From Acanthopleura granulata (lineage: Eukaryota > Mollusca > Polyplacophora > Chitonida > Chitonidae), in NCBI GenBank assembly GCA_016165875.1, contig JABBOT010000002.1:38653868-38717867 (forward strand): DNA of 64,000 bases, written 5' to 3'. The notes beneath the pieces are model-generated. The model saw only the letters and a list, made by a program, of their open reading frames with translations. It was not told the DNA's origin and made no database searches. Positions 12,508 through 25,537 of the stretch are shown here, one piece after another. Made by a program: the position numbers and the translations under genes. Each line of letters opens with the position of its first letter. The stretch's first letter is position 1.

Positions 12508-14520
12508 GAATATCGTCAGTATCTACAAGGGTAATGAGAACTCCGGTATGATGTACAAATCTACAGACGTTATCTGGAAATATGGTTGGAGCGCGGTAAA
12601 CATAACAGCACCTGCGAAACGTCATGGTAATTGTTCTCGGTTTTTACTTAACAAGTATTCACTGCTCTGTCGTTAAAAGTTGGAACGACCTTTCCTCAAA
12701 TAAAGATAAAGATCGAATTTCTTGAATCCCGTGTGATGTTAATGAACAATGGTTCATATCTATTATTTAGTGCTTTTAGTGCCATGTTCTCCTGTTATAT
12801 AGTCCGCAACTGTACATCGGTGAAGGATCTCGGATATATTTTATTGGAATCCCTGTAACTCTAGAACCTTTGTCGGCCTACCCGAAAATGTCAATATAGA
12901 TGTGTCTTTCCACATTAGGTAAATTACAGATTACACTGGTTTTACTTTCTATGTTGTAATCCTTTATATTATTTCCAGAAAACAACAACAACGCTTAAAG
13001 TGGACAATAAAGAATGACGACTTGACTTTCTTGACAGACGTTCGAGATCAGAGTTTTTCAAGTAACGAGCTGGAACACAACAAAGTTAGTGTAGCTTCAT
13101 GATTTATAATACAGTCTGTCTTATACATCATTTCGGTGGGAATGAAAAAAGAAGCATGTTTCTTTCTTGCGTTAAAAAATCGGAACGTTTTGTTACAATA
13201 ATAGTACCACTTTTTGCCAGGAGGTGAGCAGCTAGCGGAAGTTCGAGGCCTTACTGGTGGTCTTCTAATAATTGATAAGCCTGGTCAAGCTGTAGGTATC
13301 TTAACTGAGACAGAAAACAGGAACTAAGAGAAATACTACGTGAACAGAAAGCCAAAAAAAATCCCAGATGATAACGTTTCTGAGACATTACCCTGAATCC
13401 TTGTCAGTGCTCGCCGCTTCTGGTTCTCTGTTGCTAACGCTTAATATTCCTGATGAAAAAAGACATTTCCAAAGTTCAGTTGGAACACAGCGATGTAGAA
13501 TACCAAAAAAGCTTTCTTGCTTTTATTTTTTCTTCTTATGTACATATGTATGAAAAACTACCCAACCCAAAGCCTTTTTACCATTGTCATGTTTCATAAC
13601 CGAGATGTTGCAGTTCAAAGTAAGCAAAATCTAAAAAATCGAAGGCACAGCCATGTTATCATATTTAACCAATCAAACACTGAAATATCAAGCTATTCCT
13701 TTTCTTCTTTTTTGTCTGATAGACTGAATGAGTATACTGTACGAGGGACGCGAAATACTGCTTCCGGATTCTATATAGGATCGGGCATCCCAGGACCAAG
13801 TAAAAATTTCAGATTAAACATGCATTTGCAGAGTTATATGCAAGCACATCAGAAAGAAATGTCATTTAGAACAGAAATTACAAAACATTTCAAGTTTACC
13901 AGTTGTAAAGCAAGGCTTAGGTTTGTCGTGTTTGTTTTATTACATCACTCTGATCAATTAATTATATCATCAAAGGGCTGAGACCCGGGATGATTGATGT
14001 AATTATGAGATTTGCCCGCTGTCATCGGGCATACATCACAGCCTGAAAAATAAGAGAAAGCTACAGAACAATTTGGAGACTAAATGGAGGAAAGTTTCAG
14101 TACAGTTTGGGAAATAAATGGAGGATTAAGGGAATGACACGGTTGTGTAATCTAGGAGACAAGACCGCTGACGGAAACTCCAGACAGATCCTTGGTCGTT
14201 TGATCATAAATGAGAACCGTTCGTATGTAACGTATGTCCACTTGTATAAGGAAATGTCAGGGTAGCTGAGAGAATGCAATGTGATAATGGCATATTCATC
14301 ACTGTTCAGGTGAACAAAATAAGTGTCATGCCAGAGGGTTTTTTTTCACAAAGAACCCCTTGCAACTAGGTGGGAAATCGTCGCTCAGGCCGTTGCCAAC
14401 CTGCCTAGATTGACAGATGTACTGCATAATGACGCAAGGGCTTCCCTGGTATTCGGTTGAAGTTGTTATATTATCTTTAAAAGGCCATCCAAAGTGTCTC
14501 GTGCCATTGTAATGATTTCG
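12508..14520. repeat. Segmental duplication B, copy 2
   Basis: Partner of 8850-11740. It carries the core 13158-13337, which differs from 10081-10260 at one position in 180. A 154-residue open frame runs at 13517-13981, but I see no domain, no conserved motif and no counterpart frame in copy 1, so I do not call it a gene. Confidence 0.75.
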
Positions 14521-14971
14521 AAATGTAAAGACTGAGCGTGGGCAAGAATTAATTACAGTGTGAATATCTTCCTCTTTTATCCTTTTTTTCCTTTCTACTC
14601 CATTGTATTTCTTTTCGTTTCATATTTTTTTTCACCATAGTTAACGCTTCTGCAGGCTGATATGGTTTGTGATTTATTAAATGAACTCCAGAAAAGTTTC
14701 CGCTAGATCAAAAGTAGCAATTCTGTGACGAAACATTATGATTTCATACACAAGAAACAGTCTTCGCTGAGAACTGCGTGTTGAAGACTATTACAGCTAG
14801 TCGTAGCTGAAAACTACGTATTTGTTTGAGTATCAAAATCGGCCTTAGCTGATAAGTCCATGATTCCATCGGTTTCCTAATAACTGCGTGGTTACACAAA
14901 TATTAGAACCAGTTTTACATGTATCAGGAAACTACTGGTTTCTCGAGTGTTAGGGCCATTTATAAGGTGTT

Positions 14972-15135
14972 TTTGTTGTCTGTGACGGCCAGCATTATGG
15001 TGGGGGAAACCCACGGCCATCCGTAGGTTGCTGGCAGACCTTCCCACGTTCGGCCGGAAAGGAAGCCAGCATAATAAGCTTGACTTGAACAGCGACCGCA
15101 TTGGTGAGAGGCATGCTTGTCATTGCGACTTGCTG
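14972..15135 (-). mobile_element. SINE, tail-less fragment
   Basis: Holds the SINE middle and head: gacggccagcattatggtgg, catccgtaggttgctggcag and gcgaccgcattggtgagagg. The (TTTA)n tail and the caagaatatttcac block are absent, so the 3' part is deleted. Confidence 0.75.
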
Positions 15136-15976
15136 GCAATGACAAATCCCTCGGCCACGCAGTTCCCAAAAATTCTTTTAGACAGCGAACGTGAAAACTT
15201 CAGGGATGCGTTACCAATGTGCATTAGAGCTAGCCTATGTTCATATATTATTTAGTTATACACAGAAACACATCGACATCATCGTAATTATGTATTACGA
15301 TATATGTCTTTCTCTTCATAAATACACCATTCTAACTGCAGATAACATTGTCGATGCTTAGACATTCCCTTTGATTCCCCGTCTTTTATTGCGTGATCTT
15401 CCCGGATCAGTCTTATCTAATGTTTGTATGCCGCAAGGAATTTCTTTTCGGTGAGCTAAATGGGATCACTGTCATCAGGTCGCTGCGGTGCGGAAATAAG
15501 ACTGTCAACGTATCACATCATTATACCTCACAAGGCTACTTAATCGCAGCCAGTGCGTTCGTACTTACACACATGTGCTTGTTTGCAATACACCTGTATT
15601 TACAAAGTACCCAGTTTATGTTCATAAAGTATTCAGTTATACACAAACACACATGAATATCCGGTTTACTCATTTATCACGATTTATGTGATTAATGATG
15701 ACAGTTATACCTTATCACGTATCGGTCAGCTAGTGATTGTGAACATTCAAAATACAGTCGTCTGATAGTCACAGCTCTTGTTATCTGATTCCCTCTATCG
15801 CACACATAAACTGATCGACAAACTCGGGCCATAGGCCATGGGGTCATGTTTTGTATGATATTTCACTGTCTACAAGTAAACAAGCATAAGGTTCTATCTT
15901 TCCAGCGTTTACCTATAATATGCAAATATATGTCTATATATATGTTTGCATGTTCAGCTATTTGCACAGGTCACCT

Positions 15977-16202
15977 TCCTGGCCGAGTTGGTTAGCGCAT
16001 GATTTCAACCCCAGCTCATGCATGGCTTCCTCTCCGAGGTCCGCCAGTAAGCTGGGAAGGTCCGCCAGTAAGCTGCGGATGGCCATGGTTTTCCCCTGGG
16101 CTTTGCCTGGCTTCCTCCCACCATAATACTGGCCGCTGTCATATAAGTGAAATATCCTTACGGCGGACGGCTTCAAATAAATAAATAAATAAATAAATAA
16201 AT
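15977..16202 (+). mobile_element. SINE with internal 21-bp duplication
   Basis: Plus-strand copy ending in (AAAT)n at about 16168-16202. The head keeps an A-box-like ggccgagttggttagcgc but has lost the part up to the B box. The middle contains the 18-mer aggtccgccagtaagctg twice (16037-16054 and 16058-16075), a tandem duplication private to this copy. From 16203 to 17319 I see no gene or clear repeat. Confidence 0.8.
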
Positions 16203-17319
16203 TTACAGAGACTCCTGGAGCCATGAAGATTAAGTATAAATATCCGCGTTCTTTATGTGTGCTCCTTGACCAGTATACATTCATTTAATGTAAAAACCGA
16301 GAAAGCTGGGACAGGGTCGAAATTTTCTACATTTTTTTCTATAATCCTGTATATATAACTAACTTTCACAAAACATTTCTTAGAATATATACTCTACACA
16401 CTGTTAAAATGAGTAATGAATACGGCTTAAATGAAATCTGTTTCTTCCCATTGTTGTTGTTTTTCGTATTGTATATGAAAAAAACAAAGAACAAATAAAC
16501 ACACTATTCCTATTAATAAAATATATATCTTCATGAAGTTAAACAATATATAAGCTTTTGGAAAACGTGAAGTGTTGAGAAAAATATTTATTTACGCATT
16601 GTTATTTATTGTTAATTAATGCCATACTCAAGACTTTTATTCACTTGACTATGGCAGGCAGTCTTATATGTGGAGAAAACAGGAGTGTTGGGCGTAAACC
16701 ACTAGCCTTTGGAAAGCTACTGATAAACTTTCCTACATGTGCCGCACAAATATGCACACACATGGGTGAAGACAAGTGGTTTTCAATAAACGCTAGCTTG
16801 CGAAAACTGCCATAGGAGCATCACCGATAGCTTATTTTTAACAGTAACAGAACAAATATTTAAAGTGTGATTTTTTCGATTCAGTTTAGGTCACTGTTTT
16901 TTAATGTTTCAAAAGCCCTATGTCAAGTGTTTTTCAGGTAACGACGCTGGGTGAACACATGCTAGTCGCCCCCTTCACGCCGCTGTTCCGAACATAACCT
17001 GTAGCCTATGCGCAACAACCGATTCAGTGTTAAAGTCAAATAAGCCCTAAGAGCATAAAAAAGCTCCACAATCATCAGATTTCATTCCCATGTTAATTTA
17101 ATATTTTTCTTTTGTAAATGAGTTCACGACGCGATCTCTGCCGCTTTAATAAATATACTCAATCTCTATTCATCCGATACTCTAGTTTTTATATTGATCT
17201 CCGTTATTTGAAGTCCCGTGGCGGGCACCTGTTGCCGGGGACTCTGGTGCTGATCGGCTGTAGCAGGTCAAAGCAAAATAACTAAATAGGAAAAAATTCA
17301 GTTTACGCCGCTCTGTTGA

Positions 17320-17435
17320 TGAGTTGATGTGGGTTGAATGTCATGGTAGCGTTTCAATTTGTTTTCACTCGATGTTCATCAGCTTTTGTGACGCACAGAA
17401 GCCAGACAATTATAGAATGACAAACCAGTGAACTG
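17320..17435 (+). repeat. Inverted-repeat arm 2 (pairs with 7640-7745)
   Basis: The reverse-complement partner lies 9.6 kb to the left. It immediately precedes a 127-residue open frame (17437-17820) that I do not recognise. The rest of 17,440-18,430 shows nothing definite. Confidence 0.75.
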
Positions 17436-18439
17436 AGTGGAGTTGTTGTGTAACCATTTTCGTGTAGAGCAGCTAAGAGCTATCGTGTTACCGCGTCACG
17501 AGAACAGAGGAATACGACATGCAGTTATAGGTATTAGCTATGCAAATTACAAGACTACTTCCAGTTTGATTAAATCATGCAGTAACTATTTCATCATCGA
17601 ATTCTCTTCCAGTTTCGAAGAGACTGTGAACATTCACAGGGTCATTATGCACGATGCACAGTTTTCAAAAAGTTTTCTTGTATTTCAGACGCAGTCAGAA
17701 ATTGGCCACGAGCTAAATTTTATCTTAAGTATTAAATACTCACTGCTCGTGTATCACCAGTGCAAACATAAGTATTGTGGTTGTTTCCTTGATTCTCTCT
17801 GTCGCGTGTTATCATGGTGAGCCTTTCTTTACTATGTAAGCAATTACGTGAACAGTTAGGATGAAACCACATCTGAGGTAAACTGACAACAGGTTACACC
17901 CGATTATGTGTGACTGCAAAATATCACACTGTCAACGCTGCTCTGCTTCTTCTGACTCTCTGCTCTAGCCTTTTGTACTACAAATGTTGCCTTCTCTTTT
18001 CTCTTCAAAAACAACATGATGGGCCTTGAGCTTTCTGTTAAATGTTAAGCCCTTGTCAGGCCATAATACTACTGAAATAATGATGCCAGTCAACAACCCT
18101 TTATGGGTCAGCTCAACAGCATATTTTTCCGCAATTCTTCACACTTTTTAAAGGCTTCTCGAACATATATTGTTTAATCTAATAATTATTTGGCAAATTC
18201 CTAATTTAATTATCTTAGACATGTTCCTTGTCTTTTTATCATGACAAAGAAACAAATATCTAAGGTGGTGTCAGGCACCGATGACAACTTGTGCGTGCTG
18301 TATACTGTATGAAAAAAAAACATTTCGTTTAAAACATTCATACTGTTCTGTTCTGAGTAACCAAGTGTTAATCATTCGTCTTTACAGGCAGGTGCGTGCG
18401 CATTCTAAGAAATATGGTCTATAATGTGGACTACTTCAG

Positions 18440-18665
18440 TTCTATTTCATGAACTCTGATATCAAATCTGTCAAACAGACGTCAGCTGGATATGTACATC
18501 TAGCCCTGAAGACAAAGAAAACCAGGCATTTGGACCCAGCGTCGGCGTTCTCAGTTTTTCTTTGTATTAAAACATGTTCCCTCTTTTGTCGATCAAAGTC
18601 TCAATGACCATACTATATAAACCAAGATAAAGATAGAATTTTCTCTGTTTTCAATGATCAATGAT
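18440..18665. repeat. Diverged partial copy of duplication B 5' block
   Basis: The order of motifs gttctcagtttttc, tcgatcaaagt, an aaaccaagataaagatagaa stretch and a caatgatcaatgat stretch follows that at 8966-9085 and 12630-12750. Similarity is weak but collinear. The stretch 18,670-20,830 holds AT-rich sequence without a recognised gene. A possible SINE tail remnant, (TTTA)n followed by gcgggaaacccac, lies at 19138-19190. Confidence 0.45.
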
Positions 18666-20837
18666 GCCTATCTCCACAGGTCGAGAATGCATTTGAAGGC
18701 TATATTAAAATATACCTGCATATTATATACATCAAAAGTGTAGCACAAGCATGTCTGTAGCAAATGTCTATTTATTCGGAATTCCCATACAGGTCCTTAA
18801 AACCTTGCTGTAAACATCACCCGAAACCCTAAAAAAGGGACGTACGTTTGTAAAGAAGGCAAATCCACGAAGACTTGAACCTCAAAGACATTAGACCTAT
18901 GAATGCATTTGCCTTTAACCATCTTTTATGTTATTATCCCTTTGCCTCAAGCATATATAAATTGTATCGGTGTGTAAGATAAAATCATATGATCATAGCC
19001 GGGACTATCACATCCTAAATATTGAGAACACGAGCTTGTCTCTTCGGGAAAAAAAGTCTCTTATAACGTGACATAACAACAGTCATGACAGCCTCTCCAT
19101 AAATCAGTGACAAGATGTACGGTTTTGTCAGCCATTTTTTATTTACTTATTTTATTTATTTATTTTTTGGGCGGGAAACCCACAGATGTATCTAGATAAC
19201 ACCTTGTGCAGCAGTTCATTTCTTCATTATTTTACCCAATTTTTGTGTAGTTCAATGTTCTGACAATGGTTAAGTATTTTTTGGATCAGAATTTCACTAG
19301 ATTTAAAAGCTTTTTGTTTAGGATTCTTTGGCTTTGATGAAGGCCACAATGAGAGTAAGCCAATAGGATTTGTTGCCGTTGTAGGCTAATGCAGTTATAA
19401 ATCAGAGGCCTGTGCATAGCCCCCTAATCTGCTTTCACAATGTTGTACCGTTACAGCTTTGCTGTATAAAAGTGTTTTGCGCTGCTGTGGAACAGTGACA
19501 AACCGGAAATGTTTAAAAAGGAACATATCCTGTATTAATGTCTTTTTCGAGGTGTCTTGTATCGCGAACAAATCCCATGTGTTGCACGACATATCTTCTG
19601 CAGGAAGAAATCTGGTATCAAAACTTCATTAATGACTTTCATTTAGATTGAAAAAGAAGAATCTGAGTGCATAAAGCAGCTATTTGACAGACATTAATGG
19701 GTTGCCAGTTGAAGAACACTTGCTCCCAATATCATCAGTGGATCGCATGTTTTCTAGTTGATGGAATTTCCAATTCTTTTCCAGAAAGGGCTAAGTCTTT
19801 TGAAATCGAACTGTCCAGAATCTTCGTCTTAGTTCTTGTAACGAGAAGTGATTTCAAAGTCTTTTCTGCCGTTTTTTATTACAGGTTTCAGTGCCTGTAT
19901 TTGTTGTAGTTACATTTCCAGTCGGAGCAATCACACGTTGAGTGAATTGCAAATACGCTCCGGACCGATAGATGTAATAAAATGGAGTAGTGGAGAGGGA
20001 GCCGACCGAGACGGAGAGCGTGTCATTGTGCACGACTGAAGGGTTCTTGAAGCTAATAGAACAAATAAAATAGTAATTGCCCTCTGAAAGAAATCGGAGG
20101 CTTCCAATACGGTGAAAACTTAGTGATCTCCAGGCTGTGCATGTAAAACTCTTCTCTTACTAGGTAGGAACAGATTCCTTGTCCCATATAAAAAATTAAA
20201 GAAGTGCCATTCATAATTGTAGTGACTTTCAAAGAGAAAAACACTGATCAAAGAAACACAGTCTACAGATAACGGACAAATGGCTACAGATGAGTGGGAT
20301 GTTCAGCAACTCTCTGCTAGAGTTTATCGTATATGTGTACTTGATCATAAGTTGTCCATTTTTATCTTCCTCATTTCTTCATTCGTCAGTGTCATTCTGT
20401 CATCAGATGGCTCATCAGCATCCGGGCAAATAATCAATTAAACCAAAAATAAGAAAGGGGTCATTAACGTTGTATATTTGCTTGATGAATAAGTCCATCT
20501 CGTATTAATTGGTTAGCCCAAGAACAAATTCTTCTGTGACGGCGATAAGGTTTCTGTTTAAGGAAATATGGCGGGGAATGGGGGAAACCTTCACGTCCCG
20601 TCACCTGACAAGAAGACCTCTTAGCATAACGCCCTAGATGAAACGTCCAGAGCTGGGTTTGGACACACGGCCCCGTAAGTCAAGGGATAAGGATCTGAAG
20701 TGTTGGAGTCCATCATATACGGTCAACAGTGATATCTAGTAGGTTTTGATAGATAACAATCGTGCCAAACTTTACAAGATTTAAGAGTTGTTGCTGGATT
20801 ACAATGGGAAGACAAGTAATCTTCAACGAAGATTAGA

Positions 20838-21035
20838 TTTATATATTTATTTGACTAGTGTTTTACGCCGTGGTCAAGAATATTTCACTTATGCAACGAC
20901 GACAACCACTGCGATTGAAGAAAACGGGGCAAAGCCCGAGTAAACCCAATACCTTCCTATGCACGACCGGAGACGAGACAAACCAGAGCTGGACAAACTC
21001 ACAGCGACCGCTTTGGTGAGAAGCTGCTGAGGCCC
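20838..21035 (-). mobile_element. Diverged full-length SINE
   Basis: (TTTA)-rich left edge, then gttttacgccgtggtcaaga, aatatttcacttatgcaacg, gcaaagcccgag and, at the right end, cacagcgaccgctttggtga, the family's tRNA-like head on the minus strand. It is older than the 32.2 kb copy, judging by its many substitutions. 21,036-22,190 shows no recognised feature. Confidence 0.75.
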
Positions 21036-22194
21036 ATCAACGAACGTTAGACCGCGTCACACGCACGGAGACGACCGGTGATTGTCGCCATGGCTCCACA
21101 AGGCATAGGAGCTGCTATCCACGTCTGGTTCAACCTTGTTAAAGAGTACTGGATGCCGTCATTTAGCGAAGAGCGGTGATTTGCTCTTCCAACCGTGAAA
21201 TAATTAACATAAGATAAATGAAAATTCGTGGGTGCGGTGTTAAACACAATGGAAACAAAAAATATCTTAAGATAAAAAACGCTCCGAGAACAGCATCATG
21301 AAGCTACATCATGAAAGATATAAGGCTAAAGTGATGTGAAGAAGCAAAGAAAAGAGGTAGTCAGTCAACGGCTTAGTCAGTTAGTATGTAGTTTCCGGTA
21401 TTATCTAGTCCTGACCAACTGATTCATATTCTTATTCGGGTTTATTTCTCACCAGACTCACTCGGCTTTACATCAATAACTGGCATGTAAATATTTCACC
21501 AACATGGAAATGCATGTATTACGTAGTCATTTTTATCTGTAGAGTGTTTTACACTCTGGCATGACATTACTGACGAATTTAGCTGGTTTACACATAGGTT
21601 TTTATGTTGAAAGGTATGGAAATACGTCATAAAGGGAAGAAGTAACGAAAGAAATAACAATTATTAAAACGTAAGCAGAAGTACTGAGCGACCATGAACT
21701 TTCACGTGAACCTTAATCTTACATGGTCTTATCTTTCTCAGTAACCTATCCAGGAAGAAGCTGTACCACATAACGATACCACCGTCTTCCTATTATGTCT
21801 GGTGTCCGATTTAGTCCTACCGGTCTTGCGTGTTACCGCCACCAGACGACTAGCCGCCCACGGAGATTAAACATTATCACTTGAAACCATTTACCTAAGA
21901 TTATAGCGATATCCTTTCTCTCTGACAACATTTCTTGTTACCTTTACACAGTTGACAAAAGGAATGAAATTTGATTCAATTATGGAGATAATGTGATGCA
22001 ATTATGGAGATAATGTCAAAGGGTAATGTAAACTTTGGGGGATTCTGTAAGCGTTTTACATGTGATATAAGCTATTCGTGATGGGGCAATTAATATTTCT
22101 TTCTTCCTGTGTGAAAAGAATTATCGATCTATATTTTGTAATGATGATTGAAAGAAATAATACAAATACTGAAAATGAATTTATGTCATTTTTT

Positions 22195-23080
22195 TCAGAC
22201 CTATTTAGAGGAAGTTGTCCTTAGCCCAGACATGGCCTCCGGAAACTGTACAGACAGCCGTGGACAGGTCGAGGACACTACAGAGCAATCGGAGATAAAA
22301 TCAGCACAACAACATCCTAGAGCCATTTCCTACTGGTCAGAATTTCCAACAAATTTCAGAGGATTCGCCAAACCCATTTGTTTGAAATTATACCGAGCTG
22401 CATTCTGTTCATATGATATGCCGCTATATATGCATGGAGGCAGGTGCGAGGTAGACAGGTAGTGCTTTCGGTTGCAAATCTTACATGGACGTTCTCGTCA
22501 ATTATATAATTACCTAAAGCCAATTTTTCTTACAGGTGACACGTGTATTGTTTACCTGTAGACTTCAGGTCATCCAAAGTCATATCGTTAATTCGCTCCA
22601 CTCAGCTAAGCGCTCTCGACATATCGATCTATTCATTTTGTTGCTCTGGGTTTACTGATTGTACCTCATTCCCTTCTGGAGTGTTCTCAGCTAAATGGAA
22701 TGTAGGCATGTGAATAAACCTAGATATTGTTGTGTAAATGTACCGCTCTATGTTGTTGATCTTTTTAGGGTCATGTTGGGCATAACATATGGAACATACC
22801 GCTTTCATATGGGAAAACCAAGTTAAAGACTTTTCTCTTCTTGCAATTAATTCACAAATTTTTCAGTATACTTTCAAACCCTTATTTTGTCGACAAAAAC
22901 AGCGTAAATACCGTAAACAACAGCCCACTAATTTTTCAATAAAACTTTCTGCCTCAGGGGAAAAAATATGCCGAAGAAACAACAGGAAAGGAGTTTAGCA
23001 GAGTGTGACGGTATTGCCCGTGGTTACAAGTCTACTCTTCCTTATCCTCACCAGGCCTCCTGATAATTGGCAGATTCTTG
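22195..23080. repeat. Segmental duplication C, copy 1
   Basis: Collinear with 23145-24045 at an offset of about 940 bp. Shared blocks include ggaagttgtcctta, agccatttccta plus ggtcagaatt, a gtagacttc/ggtcat block, gggaaaaccaagttaaa, and cccttattttgtcgac followed by cagcc. A 104-residue open frame (22148-22462) overlaps the left end. Its counterpart in copy 2 is interrupted, and I do not recognise it. Confidence 0.75.
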
Positions 23081-23144
23081 AATATTTTGCTCTAATCAAA
23101 TCAGATGATAACATTTGGGTTAGGACTATCGACAAGGTCTGTAC

Positions 23145-24045
23145 CGGAAGTTGTCCTTAACAAAAACATCGCTTGCAGATAAATAACAGACAGCTCCTCG
23201 GCGAGGAAACAAAACAAATCGGAGGGAAATCAAATCGAAGATAATTTAATCAGCATAACCTCACCGAACAGCCATTTCCTACAGGTCAGAATTCCTGATT
23301 ATATTCAGATGTTTCGTGAAATTGCTTTGAAGTACAATGTGTCGACATTCCCCTATTTATTTGCCTGAGTGCAGTGGACAAAGTCTGATGTGAAGAAGAC
23401 AAGTGCAGGGACTTTCTCGTCAATTATATCGTTAACTCAACCCAATTTTCTTACAGATTACACGTGCGTTGCTCTGCTGTAGACTTCTGGTCATACAAAG
23501 TCATCTGTCTGTTGTATTATCGTTAAGTTGCTCCCGACACGGTTCAGCGTGCTTGACGTATTGATCTGTTCGTTTTGTTCCACTTGGTTTATTGATTGAA
23601 TTTTGTTCCCTTCTGGAGTGCTCTCATCTAAATAGAATGTAGCGATCAGTAAACCTAGATATTGTAATGTAGATGTATTATTGTATGTTATTGATTTTTA
23701 CAAGGACACGACAGATGTATCCCAAGGAACATGCCGCTAGCAGATGGGAAAACCAAGTTAAACACATCGGCTTATCTTCTCTTGCAATAAACAGGCACAT
23801 TTTTAGTGCATTTTAACCCTTATTTTGTCGACGAAACACCGTCAACAGCAGCCTGGGCCTAGAAATTCCTACTAATTTTTCAATAAAGCTTTGTGCATCA
23901 ATGGAAAACATGTCCAGAAAAAAAAAACAAAAGGAAAGGAATGTAGCAGAGTCTTTTTAGGCATTATTTATGGTTACAGGTTTCCTCTTCCTGATCATCA
24001 CCAGGTGTGCTGATAATTGCCTGATGGGACTTGCTTCTGTCAGCA
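23145..24045. repeat. Segmental duplication C, copy 2
   Basis: Direct tandem partner of 22195-23080. Small indels and substitutions are spread evenly, so the event is not recent. Confidence 0.75.
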
Positions 24046-24681
24046 GAAGACTAGCTATCATTCTGTAAGACAGACAGCTGGCACAGACCAGCAGCACGCA
24101 CTCCTGAGGTAATTGTCACATCAGCTCTGGTAACCTTCTGCTAGCGCTATGTGCTAGCATGGGCCTGCGAAAGTACATGTATATTGATAATAACCTACTA
24201 ATGCAAGTTTTGCGGAAATAAATGTAGGCCTGTAGAAAATCTAAATATGGTTATATTGATTTTAAGTCAGCATTGTACACATTGTTATAGATTCTAATTA
24301 ACATATGTATCACCAGTATGATTGTTTTACTCCTATGGATGCAATGTATATCCTGATCATGCAGATTTCGATAGACGTATTACCAGATCAAATGTTTCCA
24401 TGGTTGCATGATAGTGAAACGTTTGTTAATATGTACGTTAAAAATGATACTAATTTGGTCAAACTAATAAACATCAGTGACTATTTATTAAGTCATTATT
24501 TCACTGTTAAAGCCTGTGGATGTATGGTGTATCCAGTAGACCGTTCGGATTGTAGGTTTATTTTTCTCACCTTGCTCGATGTATGCCTGTTCTAAGGGGG
24601 ACTACCCTACATGCTGGTTATCGTGGAATACAAGGCTTACTTCCCTGCATGTTATATACATCTGTTTGTGTTCAATAAGAT

Positions 24682-24838
24682 GGGGTCTCCGTGGCAGAGT
24701 GCTTAGCGAGTGAGCAGCTGTCCAGCTGTCCAATCGTACGTACGAAAGTCTGGCAGTAACTTTGCGGATGGTGGTGAGATTCAACCGGACTCTCCAAGGC
24801 CCATGAAATATCCACCAACCGAATAGATAAATAAACAA
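24682..24838 (+). mobile_element. tRNA-like SINE, diverged
   Basis: The head gtctccgtggcagagtgctt resembles a tRNA A-box region. The 3' end is an A-rich agataaataaacaaac tail. It is only partly similar to the main SINE family (gcggatggtggtgag resembles its gcggatggtcgtggg). It may be a second SINE subfamily, but an intact tRNA gene is ruled out because no cloverleaf arms can be aligned. Confidence 0.5.
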
Positions 24839-25220
24839 ACGTTCAAGTTATAGGCTATAGTAAGAAGTAAAATGGCACGCGCAAATGAAAATAACTTTAA
24901 GCCATTCAGAAACAAAAATCCGAATATTTCTCAAGGAATAAAATAGCTAAGTCGCGTTGCAACATCAGTCCAGACTGAAATATTTGCAACTTAGACATGG
25001 TGTTATTGGCTCTCCAATAAGGACCATCGTATACACGAGTGTGAGGAAATCAGACAATTCAAAAAACACATCAAATGTGCTATGAGCCTCGTCCTTTTAA
25101 GGATGGGGTCTTTAGGTTACTGAATAAACTAAGATAACTCTTGCTGGACAAAAAGAGTTTCTGTATATGCATCCTGAATTCAAGATCTTGGATCACAGTC
25201 ATACTGGTTTGAAAATAAAA

Positions 25221-25250
25221 ATATATGTATGTATGTATGTATGTATATAT
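25221..25250. repeat. (ATGT)n microsatellite
   Basis: Short tetranucleotide run of about six units. Confidence 0.85.
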
Positions 25251-25299
25251 GCTAGAGTTTTTACTAAGCAGCTTTTCAGTCATACGACGAGTCCCTAGA

Positions 25300-25531
25300 A
25301 TGTACATATACTGTGTCTTCTTGTGGCAGGGCGAATCCATGCCGCCAACGTGCTGCCGCATGTGGAGCATTATGCCGAAGACACCAGACATGACACAGCA
25401 TCTAGCCTCATTATAGTGACACCAGATTGACCAATCCTGTTTCCTGGAGCGCCAAGCGAGACAGAAACAAGAACCATTTTTTGAGTCTTTGGCATGACCC
25501 CACCCGGATTTGAACCTGGATTTCCCGACCA
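25300..25531 (-). mobile_element. Second tRNA-like SINE family
   Basis: On the minus strand the right end begins with a B-box-like ggttcaaatccgggtggggt, followed by catgccaaagactcaaaaaa, a gcttggcgctccagg block, a gtgtcatgtctggtgtcttc block and a terminal part rich in gcggcag. I recognise this arrangement as a dispersed repeat seen in lophotrochozoan sequence, from memory rather than a search. It directly abuts another SINE at 25538. Confidence 0.6.
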
Positions 25532-25537
25532 CGATTG

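Noticed and set aside
13517..13981. 154-residue plus-strand open frame
   Set aside because: No domain or family resemblance, and no matching frame in the other copy of duplication B.
17437..17820. 127-residue plus-strand open frame
   Set aside because: No recognisable motif. It lies in repeat-rich sequence next to an inverted-repeat arm.
22148..22462. 104-residue plus-strand frame preceded by a T-rich acceptor-like tract
   Set aside because: It could be an exon, but its tandem copy at 23.1-23.4 kb is interrupted and no family is recognised.
24682..24760. Possible tRNA gene
   Set aside because: An A-box-like stretch is present, but anticodon, T-arm and acceptor pairing cannot be formed and an A-rich tail follows. 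It is better explained as a SINE.
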